Source of the DNA: Treponema sp.
Lineage (GTDB): Bacteria; Spirochaetota; Spirochaetia; Treponematales; Treponemataceae
Direction of reading: 5' to 3'
Assembly (NCBI GenBank): GCA_024690865.1
Contig: JAILON010000076.1
Location: forward strand, 1 to 47,492
Length of the DNA stretch: 47,492 bases
A model generated the notes under the pieces. It was not told the origin of the DNA. It saw nothing but the letters and a program-made list of their open reading frames with translations, and did not search any database. Positions within the stretch are counted from its first letter, which is position 1. The number at the start of each line of letters is the position of its first letter. The translations under genes and the position numbers were made by a program. Positions 32,867-40,500 of the stretch are shown here, in pieces.

Positions 32867-33952
32867 TTACCGGTTGGTAATGGGGCGTGCTGCCTTGAAG
32901 GCCTCTTCGTCTGCTACGTCCTCAAGGAGCGTTGCATTGGTTATCGTGAACTGGGAGCCGTTCTGCCTTTTCAGCTGGTAGTTGAAATACTGCTCCAGGC
33001 TTATTATGCAGTAGCCGGTCTTGCGGTTGACCCTGGTGACCCATGCGGTGACGTTGTTCCCGTTTTCCCACTGGTTGGTCCGTTCGTTTACAAACAGTTC
33101 GCCGGAGCCGCTTTCAAAGTCCTCTTCCACCGTAATGTCCAGTCCGACCTTCATGGTGCTGAGGGTTTCGAAAGAGAGGTTTTCGTATGTGCCAAGTAGG
33201 GCGGACAGGTCCCTGTTTGAGACGTTCTTGACGCCTTCGTCGGCATCTGAACTGCCGCTGCTGCTGGAGCCGCCTGCCGTGCTGCTGCTGGAGCCGCCTG
33301 CACTGCTGCCCCGTGAGGGGATTCCTGTCGTGCTGCCGCTGGAGCCGGAGATGTTGCCGCTGCTTCCGCTGGAACCGGATGCGCCGCTTCCCGCCGTGTC
33401 GGTGCTAGTGCCACTGGTTGAGCCGCCTGCGCTGCTGCCCCGTGAGGGGATTCCTGTCGTGCTGCCGCTGGAGCCGGGGATGTTGCCGCAGCTTCCGCTG
33501 GAACCGGATGCGCCGCTTCCCGCCGTGTCGGTGCTAGTGCTTTCGCTGCTGGAGCCGCCTGCGCTGCTGCCACTGGAACTGGGGATGCCACTTCCACTGG
33601 TTGAGCCGCCTGCATTGCTGTTTCCTGAGGCTGTGGACTGGGTATTTGGGGAACCTTCCTGGCTGGCGATTCCCTGGCCTTCGCCCGCCGTCTGCTGGGA
33701 TCCCGTGGCGGAATTCTGCGCTACAGGGGCGGGGTATCCATTCCCTTCTGCCGGCTGGTCCTGCTGTCCTGTCGTCTGGGTACTGCCGGTCATGCCATTT
33801 GCTATTCCACTGTTTTCGGTATAGGGGAGGAGCGTTGAGCTTCCTTCTGAATCCTCGCTGTAATCATAGAATTGGTCTGTGCAGGATGACGCTGCGAGTA
33901 TAATGCTTGTGGCCACTGCCGTTATTACGATGTTCTTCAGAAATAATTTCAT
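32867..33952 (-). CDS. Ser/Gly-rich repeat lipoprotein
   Basis: The 361-residue protein has a lipoprotein signal with lipobox AASSC (Cys24), then about 210 residues of low-complexity Ser, Gly, Thr and Ala with two near-identical 43-residue units (TSTDTAGSGASGSSG, GSTTGIPSRGSSAGG), and a C-terminal globular part (about 245-361: NRDLSALLGTYENLSFETLS, VGLDITVEEDFESGSG, KTGYCIISLEQYFNYQL). It is probably surface exposed, with the Ser/Gly region acting as a stalk. GGGGG lies 4 nt before the ATG; a TTGCAA/TATAGT promoter is upstream. The C-terminal fold is not recognised. Confidence 0.8.
   Translation of the reverse strand: MKLFLKNIVITAVATSIILAASSCTDQFYDYSEDSEGSSTLLPYTENSGIANGMTGSTQTTGQQDQPAEGNGYPAPVAQNSATGSQQTAGEGQGIASQEGSPNTQSTASGNSNAGGSTSGSGIPSSSGSSAGGSSSESTSTDTAGSGASGSSGSCGNIPGSSGSTTGIPSRGSSAGGSTSGTSTDTAGSGASGSSGSSGNISGSSGSTTGIPSRGSSAGGSSSSTAGGSSSSGSSDADEGVKNVSNRDLSALLGTYENLSFETLSTMKVGLDITVEEDFESGSGELFVNERTNQWENGNNVTAWVTRVNRKTGYCIISLEQYFNYQLKRQNGSQFTITNATLLEDVADEEAFKAARPITNR
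33304..33545. repeat. 129-bp in-frame tandem duplication in the lipoprotein gene
   Basis: The landmark CCGTGAGGGG occurs at 33311 and again at 33440, 129 bp (43 codons) apart, with near-identical flanks. The length is a multiple of 3, so copy number can change without breaking the frame. Confidence 0.75.
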
Positions 33953-33997
33953 GTCGCCCCCGATGTATTATTAGTTCACTTTTTTTTACTATGTGAA

Positions 33998-34026
33998 ACT
34001 ATATAGTATTTGAAGGATGATTGCAA
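33998..34026 (-). promoter_or_regulatory. Promoter of the Ser/Gly lipoprotein gene
   Basis: On the minus strand: TTGCAA (34026-34021), 17 bp, TATAGT (34003-33998), with a leader of about 40 nt. Confidence 0.6.
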
Positions 34027-34115
34027 TGGAAAAATATGATTTTTCTTCTGAAATTTCCGCATATAACACTATATTGTGCGGTTGTGTTGCGCTCGGCTGT
34101 TATTGAAAGCTGGTG

Positions 34116-34144
34116 TTGCAATTCAACTGAAAATTCTGTAGTAT
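34116..34144 (+). promoter_or_regulatory. Promoter of the VUT-family transporter gene, near-leaderless
   Basis: TTGCAA (34116-34121), 17 bp, TAGTAT (34139-34144), 8 nt, ATG at 34153. Confidence 0.6.
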
Positions 34145-34152
34145 GACTTTAT

Positions 34153-34851
34153 ATGAATGAGCTTTTACTGACGATAACCCTTCTGGTTTCCTTTGGAGGA
34201 ACCCTCCTGTTCATGAAGTTTTTCGGAAAAGGCGGCCTTTTTGCCTGGATAGGAATCTGTACGCTCCTTGCAAATATTGAAGTCACCGTGCTGGTGCATG
34301 CTTTCGGAATGGACCAGACCTTGGGCAATACCCTTTTTGCCGCGACATTCCTCGCCACCGACATTTTGAGCGAGCTGTATGGCAAGAAGGAGGCGGGTAG
34401 GGGAGTCCTGGCGGGAATATTCACCAACCTCAGCTTTATCCTCCTTTCTTTCATGTGGGTGCATTACGTTCCTGCAGAAGGCGATTGGGCCAGTCCTTTT
34501 GTGCGGGGACTGTTTACCAATACACCCAGGATGCTGCTTTCCAGTCTTGTGGCCTACATCATATCCGAGGCAATAGACGTTTTCCTGTACCACGCCTGGT
34601 GGGGCCTCACAGAACGGAAGACCGGCAGCCGTACGAAGATGCTCTGGTTCCGCAACAACTTTTCAACGCTCATTTCACAGTTCGTCAATATAGTGATATT
34701 CAACTTTGGAGCTTTCTCCGGTATATATGGATTTGACGAGCTTGTCGCCATCACCGCCTCCTGTTACGTCATCTACATTGCGACGAGCCTTTTGGATACG
34801 CCGTTCGTCTATCTTGCCCGGAAAATTGCGCCTGCCGTACAGGAATCGTGA
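34153..34851 (+). CDS. Queuosine precursor transporter, VUT/YhhQ family
   Basis: The 232-residue membrane protein has six likely spans and the family blocks FATFLATDILSELYGKKEA-like (here AATFLATDILSELYGKKEAG), LVAYIISEAIDVFLYH, TKMLWFRNNFSTLISQFVN and DTPFVYLARK. YhhQ imports queuosine precursors (preQ0/preQ1) for tRNA modification, a salvage trait common in host-associated bacteria. It lies alone between the lipoprotein promoter region and cstA, with a shared bidirectional terminator downstream. Starting at 34153, it has no ribosome site and follows a -10 box by 8 nt. The name yhhQ would fit; the exact substrate was not shown here. Confidence 0.88.
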   Translation: MNELLLTITLLVSFGGTLLFMKFFGKGGLFAWIGICTLLANIEVTVLVHAFGMDQTLGNTLFAATFLATDILSELYGKKEAGRGVLAGIFTNLSFILLSFMWVHYVPAEGDWASPFVRGLFTNTPRMLLSSLVAYIISEAIDVFLYHAWWGLTERKTGSRTKMLWFRNNFSTLISQFVNIVIFNFGAFSGIYGFDELVAITASCYVIYIATSLLDTPFVYLARKIAPAVQES

Positions 34852-34880
34852 CGCAGAATTCGGACCTGTGCGCCGTAAAC

Positions 34881-34920
34881 AAAAAGCCCCGCCCGGGACA
34901 ATCCGGAGCGGGGCTTCATT
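34881..34920. terminator. Bidirectional terminator between the VUT gene and cstA
   Basis: AAGCCCCGC (34884-34892) and GCGGGGCTT (34908-34916) pair perfectly, extended by inner CCGG pairs, with A5 before and TCATTTT after. It serves both convergent genes. Confidence 0.8.
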
Positions 34921-34943
34921 TTATATGGGGCATCCCCCAGAAA

Positions 34944-36650
34944 TTACTTCTTCTTGCTGAAGGTCTTGATGCCCTGGATGACCAGGACGATTGCGAGCAC
35001 CGCCATCGCGGTGGCAAAGCAGAGCTGGAACCAGTTGCCCCAGTGGAAGGCGTTCTGGGCACCGGCTGCCATCGCGGAAATCTTGGTGATGACGGTCCTG
35101 ATCAGCTGGGTCAGGGTCGCGGCGAGCATGAAGACGGTCGGAATCAGGAACATCTTGTTGTTCTTGCCGGCGTTGCCGAGCCATGCGGCGACAGCCATCA
35201 GGGCGATTCCGGCGAGCAGCTGGTTGGCCGCGCCGAAGAGTCCCCAGATCTGTGAGAGGGAAAGTCCGCCCAGAATGCAGCCGATGGCGACCATGAAGAT
35301 GGTTCCGGTCAGCGGATGGGCCAGGAATGAGCGGATGCCCTTCGCGTCCTTGTAGGTCTTCTCGTTGTCCTTCAGGAAGAGCTCGCTGAACATGAAGCGG
35401 CTCAGGCGGGTCCCCGTATCCAGAGAAGTCAGGGCGAAGACCGAGACGGAGAGCGTCAGCAGGGCGTAGACGGCCGTGTTCTTGTTGAACATGCTGGCGA
35501 TTCCCGAGGCGAATGCGACGGGAGGAGCGACGGTGAGCTTGAGCGTCCCGCCATCTCCCGTGAGGGCAGTGGAAGATACCATGCCGACAGCGATGAGGGA
35601 GATGACTCCGAGCAGGGACTCAATGAGCATGGAGCCGTAGCCGATTGCCCTGGCGTTCTTCTCATTGTCCAGCTGCTTGGCCGTGGTTCCCGTGGAAATC
35701 AGGGAGTGGAAGCCCGAGCAGGCTCCGCAGGCGACCGTGATGAAAAGGGCCGGGAACATGGGGCCGATTGAGGTCTTCCAGCCGTTGAACGCGGGGAGCT
35801 CGAACGTGGCCCCGCCGGTGAAGGCCGAGAAGATGATTCCTATGAGGGCGAGGGCCATCATGGCATACAGCAGGAACGAGGACAGGTAGTCGCGGGGCTG
35901 CAGCAGGACCCAGACAGGAACCAGCGACGCCACGACGATATAGGCTCCGATGATGATGATCCAGGTGGTGCGTCCGAGGGCGAGGCCGAAGTTAAGCCCC
36001 ACGAGGATTGCGAGCACGACACCGACAAGTCCGATGATCGTTGCGACCGTCGTAGAAAGCCCGCACTTGTTCGTCAGGATTCCGTAGATGATGGCGAGCA
36101 CGATGAAGAGGACGGAGACCATCGCGGTGGTCTGGTTGCCGTTCGGATGGGCAACAAAGCCGAACTGGCCAGCATCGGCGGCGGTAAAGAAGGTTCCCGC
36201 GACGACGTTGACGAAGGAGGCGATGACCAGAATCAGCACGAGCAGGGCAAAGATGATGAAAAGCTTCTTTGATGTCTTGCCCATGGAGGACTTGATGATT
36301 TCTCCGACGGACTTTCCGCCGTTGCGGATGGACGCGAAGAGCGAGCCGAAGTCCTGCAGGCCGCCGAAGAAGATTCCTCCGATGACGCACCAGAGGAAGA
36401 CCGGCACCCAGCCGAAGACCGCCGCCTGAATCGGGCCGTTGATGGGGCCTGCACCGGCGATGGAAGAGAAGTGGTGTCCCATGAGGACCGCGGGCTTGGC
36501 GGAGACATAGTCCACGCCGTCGGGGGTTGCCACGGCAGGGGTCTTCTTCTTGGGATCGATTCCCCACTGCTTGGCCAGCCATGAGCCGTAGAACACGTAC
36601 CCGCACAGAAGCAGGGCGGTTGCGGCCAGAATGATGCACAATGCTGTCAT
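34944..36650 (-). CDS. cstA: Carbon starvation protein CstA, peptide/pyruvate transporter
   Basis: CstA proteins are secondary transporters for peptides or pyruvate, induced on carbon limitation in other bacteria. The 568-residue protein has about 16 hydrophobic spans and the signatures VLMGHHFSSIAGAGPINGPIQAA, WCVIGGIFFGGLQDFGSL, SVGEIIK, LFITVACGACSGFHSLISTGTTAKQL and LTSLDTGTRLSRFMF. It ends with the usual basic tail (FSKKK). GGAG lies 7 nt before the ATG. An 8-bp palindrome at 36703-36720 overlaps the likely -35 region. It is a short form of the family. Confidence 0.93.
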   Translation of the reverse strand: MTALCIILAATALLLCGYVFYGSWLAKQWGIDPKKKTPAVATPDGVDYVSAKPAVLMGHHFSSIAGAGPINGPIQAAVFGWVPVFLWCVIGGIFFGGLQDFGSLFASIRNGGKSVGEIIKSSMGKTSKKLFIIFALLVLILVIASFVNVVAGTFFTAADAGQFGFVAHPNGNQTTAMVSVLFIVLAIIYGILTNKCGLSTTVATIIGLVGVVLAILVGLNFGLALGRTTWIIIIGAYIVVASLVPVWVLLQPRDYLSSFLLYAMMALALIGIIFSAFTGGATFELPAFNGWKTSIGPMFPALFITVACGACSGFHSLISTGTTAKQLDNEKNARAIGYGSMLIESLLGVISLIAVGMVSSTALTGDGGTLKLTVAPPVAFASGIASMFNKNTAVYALLTLSVSVFALTSLDTGTRLSRFMFSELFLKDNEKTYKDAKGIRSFLAHPLTGTIFMVAIGCILGGLSLSQIWGLFGAANQLLAGIALMAVAAWLGNAGKNNKMFLIPTVFMLAATLTQLIRTVITKISAMAAGAQNAFHWGNWFQLCFATAMAVLAIVLVIQGIKTFSKKK

Positions 36651-36702
36651 ACCATTACTCCAAACGTTTTATTTTAGGAGGGTGCCCTTCCGGCGTATAC
36701 AG

Positions 36703-36720
36703 TGCGATGCACGCATCGCA
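36703..36720. promoter_or_regulatory. Palindrome TGCGATGC-AC-GCATCGCA upstream of cstA
   Basis: A perfect 8-bp inverted repeat overlaps TTGCGA (36721-36716, minus), a candidate -35 of cstA paired with TATACG (36699-36694) at 16 bp. The position suits a repressor operator; it also lies 12 nt beyond the stop of the preceding gene, so a 3' hairpin is the other reading. Confidence 0.5.
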
Positions 36721-36731
36721 AGCTGCAAACG

Positions 36732-37229
36732 TCAGGCGGATACCCTGCCTATTAGCTCCTTAAGGTTTTTCCCCAGGCGGTTGCAGCTGATGCTGCCTCC
36801 TTCCGCCTCCCAGACTGCGACCCGGTATCCGCTCCAGCCTTGAAAGCCCCACTTGTAGGACTTGTAGCGGTAGATGCGGCCGGCCTTCTTGAGCGTGTCC
36901 TTTTCCGCGCTGTCGCAGAGAATTATCAAGCTTATGTCCGTATTGCGGTGGCCTTCCCCTATTTTGACGCGGGAAAGCCCCTCTTCCCATGCCCGCTGGT
37001 CCAGGGCCGCGAGTCTGTCTACGGTAAGATGTGGTTCGCTGGCAAAAAAGACGTGTTCGTTTGAATCGATGTCTGCGATATGGGCGGCCTTGACGAGGAA
37101 GTACTGCTCGGTGTGGGAATGGAATTCTGCCTCGGCGACGAAGGGGGAGGCCACCCCGTCCTGACGGACAGTGTAATAGCCACCGAACGATTTGAGAAGC
37201 CCTTCCAGCATTTCCCCCCGCGTCTTCAT
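36732..37229 (-). CDS. Conserved small protein, DUF8052-like
   Basis: I set the start at 37229 because GGGAG lies 8 nt upstream; the in-frame ATG at 37235 is too close to that site. The 165-residue soluble protein contains EYYF-like EQYFLVKAAHIADIDSNEHVFF, KIGEGHRNTDISLIILCDSAEKDTLKKAGRIYRYKSYKWGF-like segments and a C-terminal GYRVAVWEAEGGSISCNRLGKNL. The order of strands and the KSYKWGFQGW block recall a small uncharacterised family known from Firmicutes (DUF8052), from memory. No catalytic motif is obvious. It has its own TTTACA/TATAAT promoter and precedes cstA. Confidence 0.55.
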   Translation of the reverse strand: MKTRGEMLEGLLKSFGGYYTVRQDGVASPFVAEAEFHSHTEQYFLVKAAHIADIDSNEHVFFASEPHLTVDRLAALDQRAWEEGLSRVKIGEGHRNTDISLIILCDSAEKDTLKKAGRIYRYKSYKWGFQGWSGYRVAVWEAEGGSISCNRLGKNLKELIGRVSA

Positions 37230-37255
37230 TGACATGCTCCCTTATATATTTTGTT

Positions 37256-37284
37256 ATTATAGGGGAGAATGAAATATTTGTAAA
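37256..37284 (-). promoter_or_regulatory. Promoter of the DUF8052-like gene
   Basis: On the minus strand: TTTACA (37284-37279), 17 bp, consensus TATAAT (37261-37256), and about 20 nt of leader with GGGAG. Confidence 0.7.
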
Positions 37285-37347
37285 GGGGGTTTAGTAATGT
37301 TTAAGGCCACCTTCGCAAGGCCTCTGGATGTAAAGGCCTGTTCCAAT

Positions 37348-37505
37348 GGCCCGCATGGTGCAACGCTGCCTGGTACAACGCCGCCGGACGCGCAGGCCCG
37401 CATGGTGCAACGCTGCCTGGTACAACGCTGCCGGACGCGCAGGCCCGCATGATGCAACGCCGCTGGACGCGCAGGCCCGCCTGGTGTACGGCCTCCCGAC
37501 GCACA
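37348..37505. repeat. GC-rich tandem repeat of 47-bp and 32-bp units
   Basis: Each unit starts GGCCCGC and ends with a GACGCGCA- or GACGCACA-like word: 37348-37394 (47), 37395-37441 (47), 37442-37473 (32), 37474-37505 (32). The 15-bp difference equals an inner subrepeat (TGCAACGCTGCCTGG/TACAACGCCGCCGG). GC-rich degenerate sequence continues to 37563, directly at the stop codon of the helicase gene. The 47- and 32-bp units are not multiples of 3, so this is not coding. Confidence 0.75.
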
Positions 37506-37563
37506 GGCCCGTTCCACAGGCCCGCTGCGGCACAGCCGTACGGGGCGTGTGGAACTGCCGTGC

Positions 37564-40500
37564 CTAGTTGAGCGAGACAATCTGGCCGTCTATATGGACA
37601 ACGCCGTCCAGGAGCTTCATCGCCTCGTCAAGCCGGGTGCTCATGGACTCGCCCATGCGGCTGAATCCCAAGGCCGTCACGAGCTTGCGGTAGAGGCCCT
37701 CCTTGTCCGAACTTATGTTCTGCTTGAGTATCGTGTACAGCCCGGCCGCAAGCTCCTCCAGGGCGATATGCTTTATCTCCCGTGCCATTCCGGGAACGCG
37801 AAGCTCGTAAGTGGACATGCCCGACTGGTACAGGAAGCCGTCCCGGCGCAGTATGCCGTCGGCCCCGCAGCCGGCCATGCTGTCTTCAAACTGCTGCTTC
37901 ACGATGGACGTAATCTTTTCCCTACCGAACAAAAAGAGCGTCCGCTTGAGCAGCAGCTCTTCGGCAAGGGGGGCTTCCACGGCCAGAATCTCCTTTGCGA
38001 TGTGGCGGAAGTTCCTGATGTCGTTCCGGTAGCGCTTCGCAATGGACGCGACGTCGGCCTCCCTATATACGGGGAAGGATACGTGCTCTTCCGGTGCCCG
38101 TTCGGCAAGCTCCGGCATGCCTGCAGTCGTGGCACCCCCTCCCGTCGCGGCACCTGCTCCCGTTGTGATATCCCCTCCTGTTCTGGTTGTCCCTGCCGTT
38201 GTAGCAGCCCCTGCTGTCGTGGCCGCAGCTTCCACCTGTACCTGGGCGGGAGCCGTGGCCGGCATGACCATCGCATCTTCTGCCGCCTGGAGCAGGCGTT
38301 CCTTTTCTATCTGCGTGTTCTTGAACCAATCCGTTGACCACAGGCGGTAGTAGCGCCAGCCCATCCGCTCCAGCACTTCCTGCCTGAGCCTGTCGCGGTC
38401 GCGCGCATTTGCGGCCTTCCTGTAGGTTTCCCCGTCGCATTCCACGGCCAGCGCGTAGCTGCCGTCGCCCCTCCGGACCGCGATGTCCACCTTGGCGCTT
38501 CCGCAGCCCACCTGCATTTCGACCTCGTAGCCCTTGCTCTTGAGGAACAGCGCGACCTGGGCCTCCAGCTTCCTGTCTGCCGTGGCGGAGCCGCTGGACG
38601 CAGGGGCACGTATGCCGCCTCCGACTTCTTTCCCTCCCTTTTCCGCATAGTACAGGTATTCCTTGAGGAGCCGGGCTCCTTCGGAACCCGTGCGGGTCAT
38701 GTCTATGTCGGATGAGTGCATTGAAGAGACCAGCTGCACGTTTGCCTTCGCACGGGTTACGGCGACGTTCAGGCGGCGTTCCCCGCCCTGCCTGTTCAGG
38801 GGGCCGAAGTTGTGCAGGAGCTTGCCCTGTTCATCCTTGCCGTATGCGGTGCTGAATATGATTGTATCGCGCTCGTCTCCCTGTACGGTCTCAAGATTCT
38901 TCACGAAGAAGGGCTGCTCCCTGTCGTGCGAGAAGAAGTCCTCGTGGGAAGGATCCTGCATCCGCTTTCGCGTTATGATGGAATCGATGAGGTTCTGCTG
39001 GGCGACGCTGAACGCCACCACGCCCATGCTCCTGTCGGGATACCGCCCTATGTCTTCGAACACCAGCTCGGCAACCTTCTGCGCCTCCGCCAGGTTCGTA
39101 TGGCTTTTCCGGTCGAACGTCCCGTCCACGTGGTAATAGTCTACGCCGGTACCCTCGCTGCCGCCGGATGCAGAGGGGAATGTCATGAGCTGGCCACCGT
39201 AGAAATTCCTGTTGGAGAATGCGATCAGCTGCTCGTAGCGGCTGCGGTAATGCCAGAGGAGCTGGCTTTGCGGCATGGACGGGGAGCACATGTCCAGGAT
39301 GGACTCGAAGTCCGTCACGTCGTCCAGGTCCTCGTCGTATTCCTGTTCCATCGTGCTGCTGAAGAAGTTGCTCGGCGGCATCTGCTTGGAGTCGCCCACG
39401 ACGATGAGCTGCTTTCCCCGGTACACCGCTCCCACCGCATCCTGCGGGAAAATCTGGGATGCCTCGTCAAAGACCACCAGGTCAAAGCCGATGTTGCTGT
39501 TCAGGAACATGCTGACGCTGAGCGGGGACATGAGGAAACAGGGCTTGAGCAGCTGCACCAGATCCCCCGTCTCTGCGATGAGCGCTCGTATGCTCTTCTG
39601 CTTGCGCTTCTTTTCTCCCTCGCGGAGCAGGACCGAAACGGGGCTCCCCGGCGTGAGCATGTCCAGCGACGGGCGGAAGGCAGAAAGCTTTTCCTGTATC
39701 TGCACCTTGTTTATCTCAAACTGCAGCTTGTCCTTTTCGACAAAGAGGGAGACGGCCTTGTCCTGCGACACGCGGGTAAAGGCTGCCAGCTCCGGCGTCT
39801 TGCCGATGACCGCATGCAGAAGCTGCGTGTAGAAGGCCCTGCGGTATGCGTCGGTGATGTGGTCCGCGGGTATTTTCTGTTCGATGGCCATCGCGATGTA
39901 GCCCAGCTCATCCCGCTTTTCAAGCTCGTGGATCAGGCGGATGAAGCTGACCCAGTTGTCTATCTTCCCTATGTCGGCAAGGCAGCCTTCGCATTTTTCC
40001 AGCAGGGAAGAAAGCTTCCCGTGCTGTACGTCGAATATGGTCGGGGTGAAGCTTGCCGCAAGCAGGGCCGCGCTTCCCGTGTATCTGGCGCGCAGGCCGG
40101 ACAGCTTTTGCGCATGGGCGGCGAACGCGGCTTTTTCCTGGTTGAAGGACTCTTCCCCCATATCCGGGAGGAATGCGAAGTCCATGCTGCGCCCGTAGAG
40201 GCCCGCCAGTTTTTCCAGCTCCTCCTGGATGTGCGGCCAGTCGGAGGAAATTCCCCGGTAGGCCGGGCCGAGCAGTCCTTCCAACTGCTTGTCCAGTCCG
40301 CCGAAGTCTTCCGCCGCCTGCTGGTAGTCCCTGAGCAGGCCGGTCTGCTTCACCGCCTCCTCGTAGCTGAACTTCTTCCCGTTCCTGCTTTCCAGTCGGA
40401 GCTCGGTCAGGATTCCCTTGTATTCCTTGCTGAAGAGGCGGGAGAAGAAAGAAGAGAACTGCTTCTTGAGCTTGTTGTTCCAGTTCCTGCCGTCCTTCTG

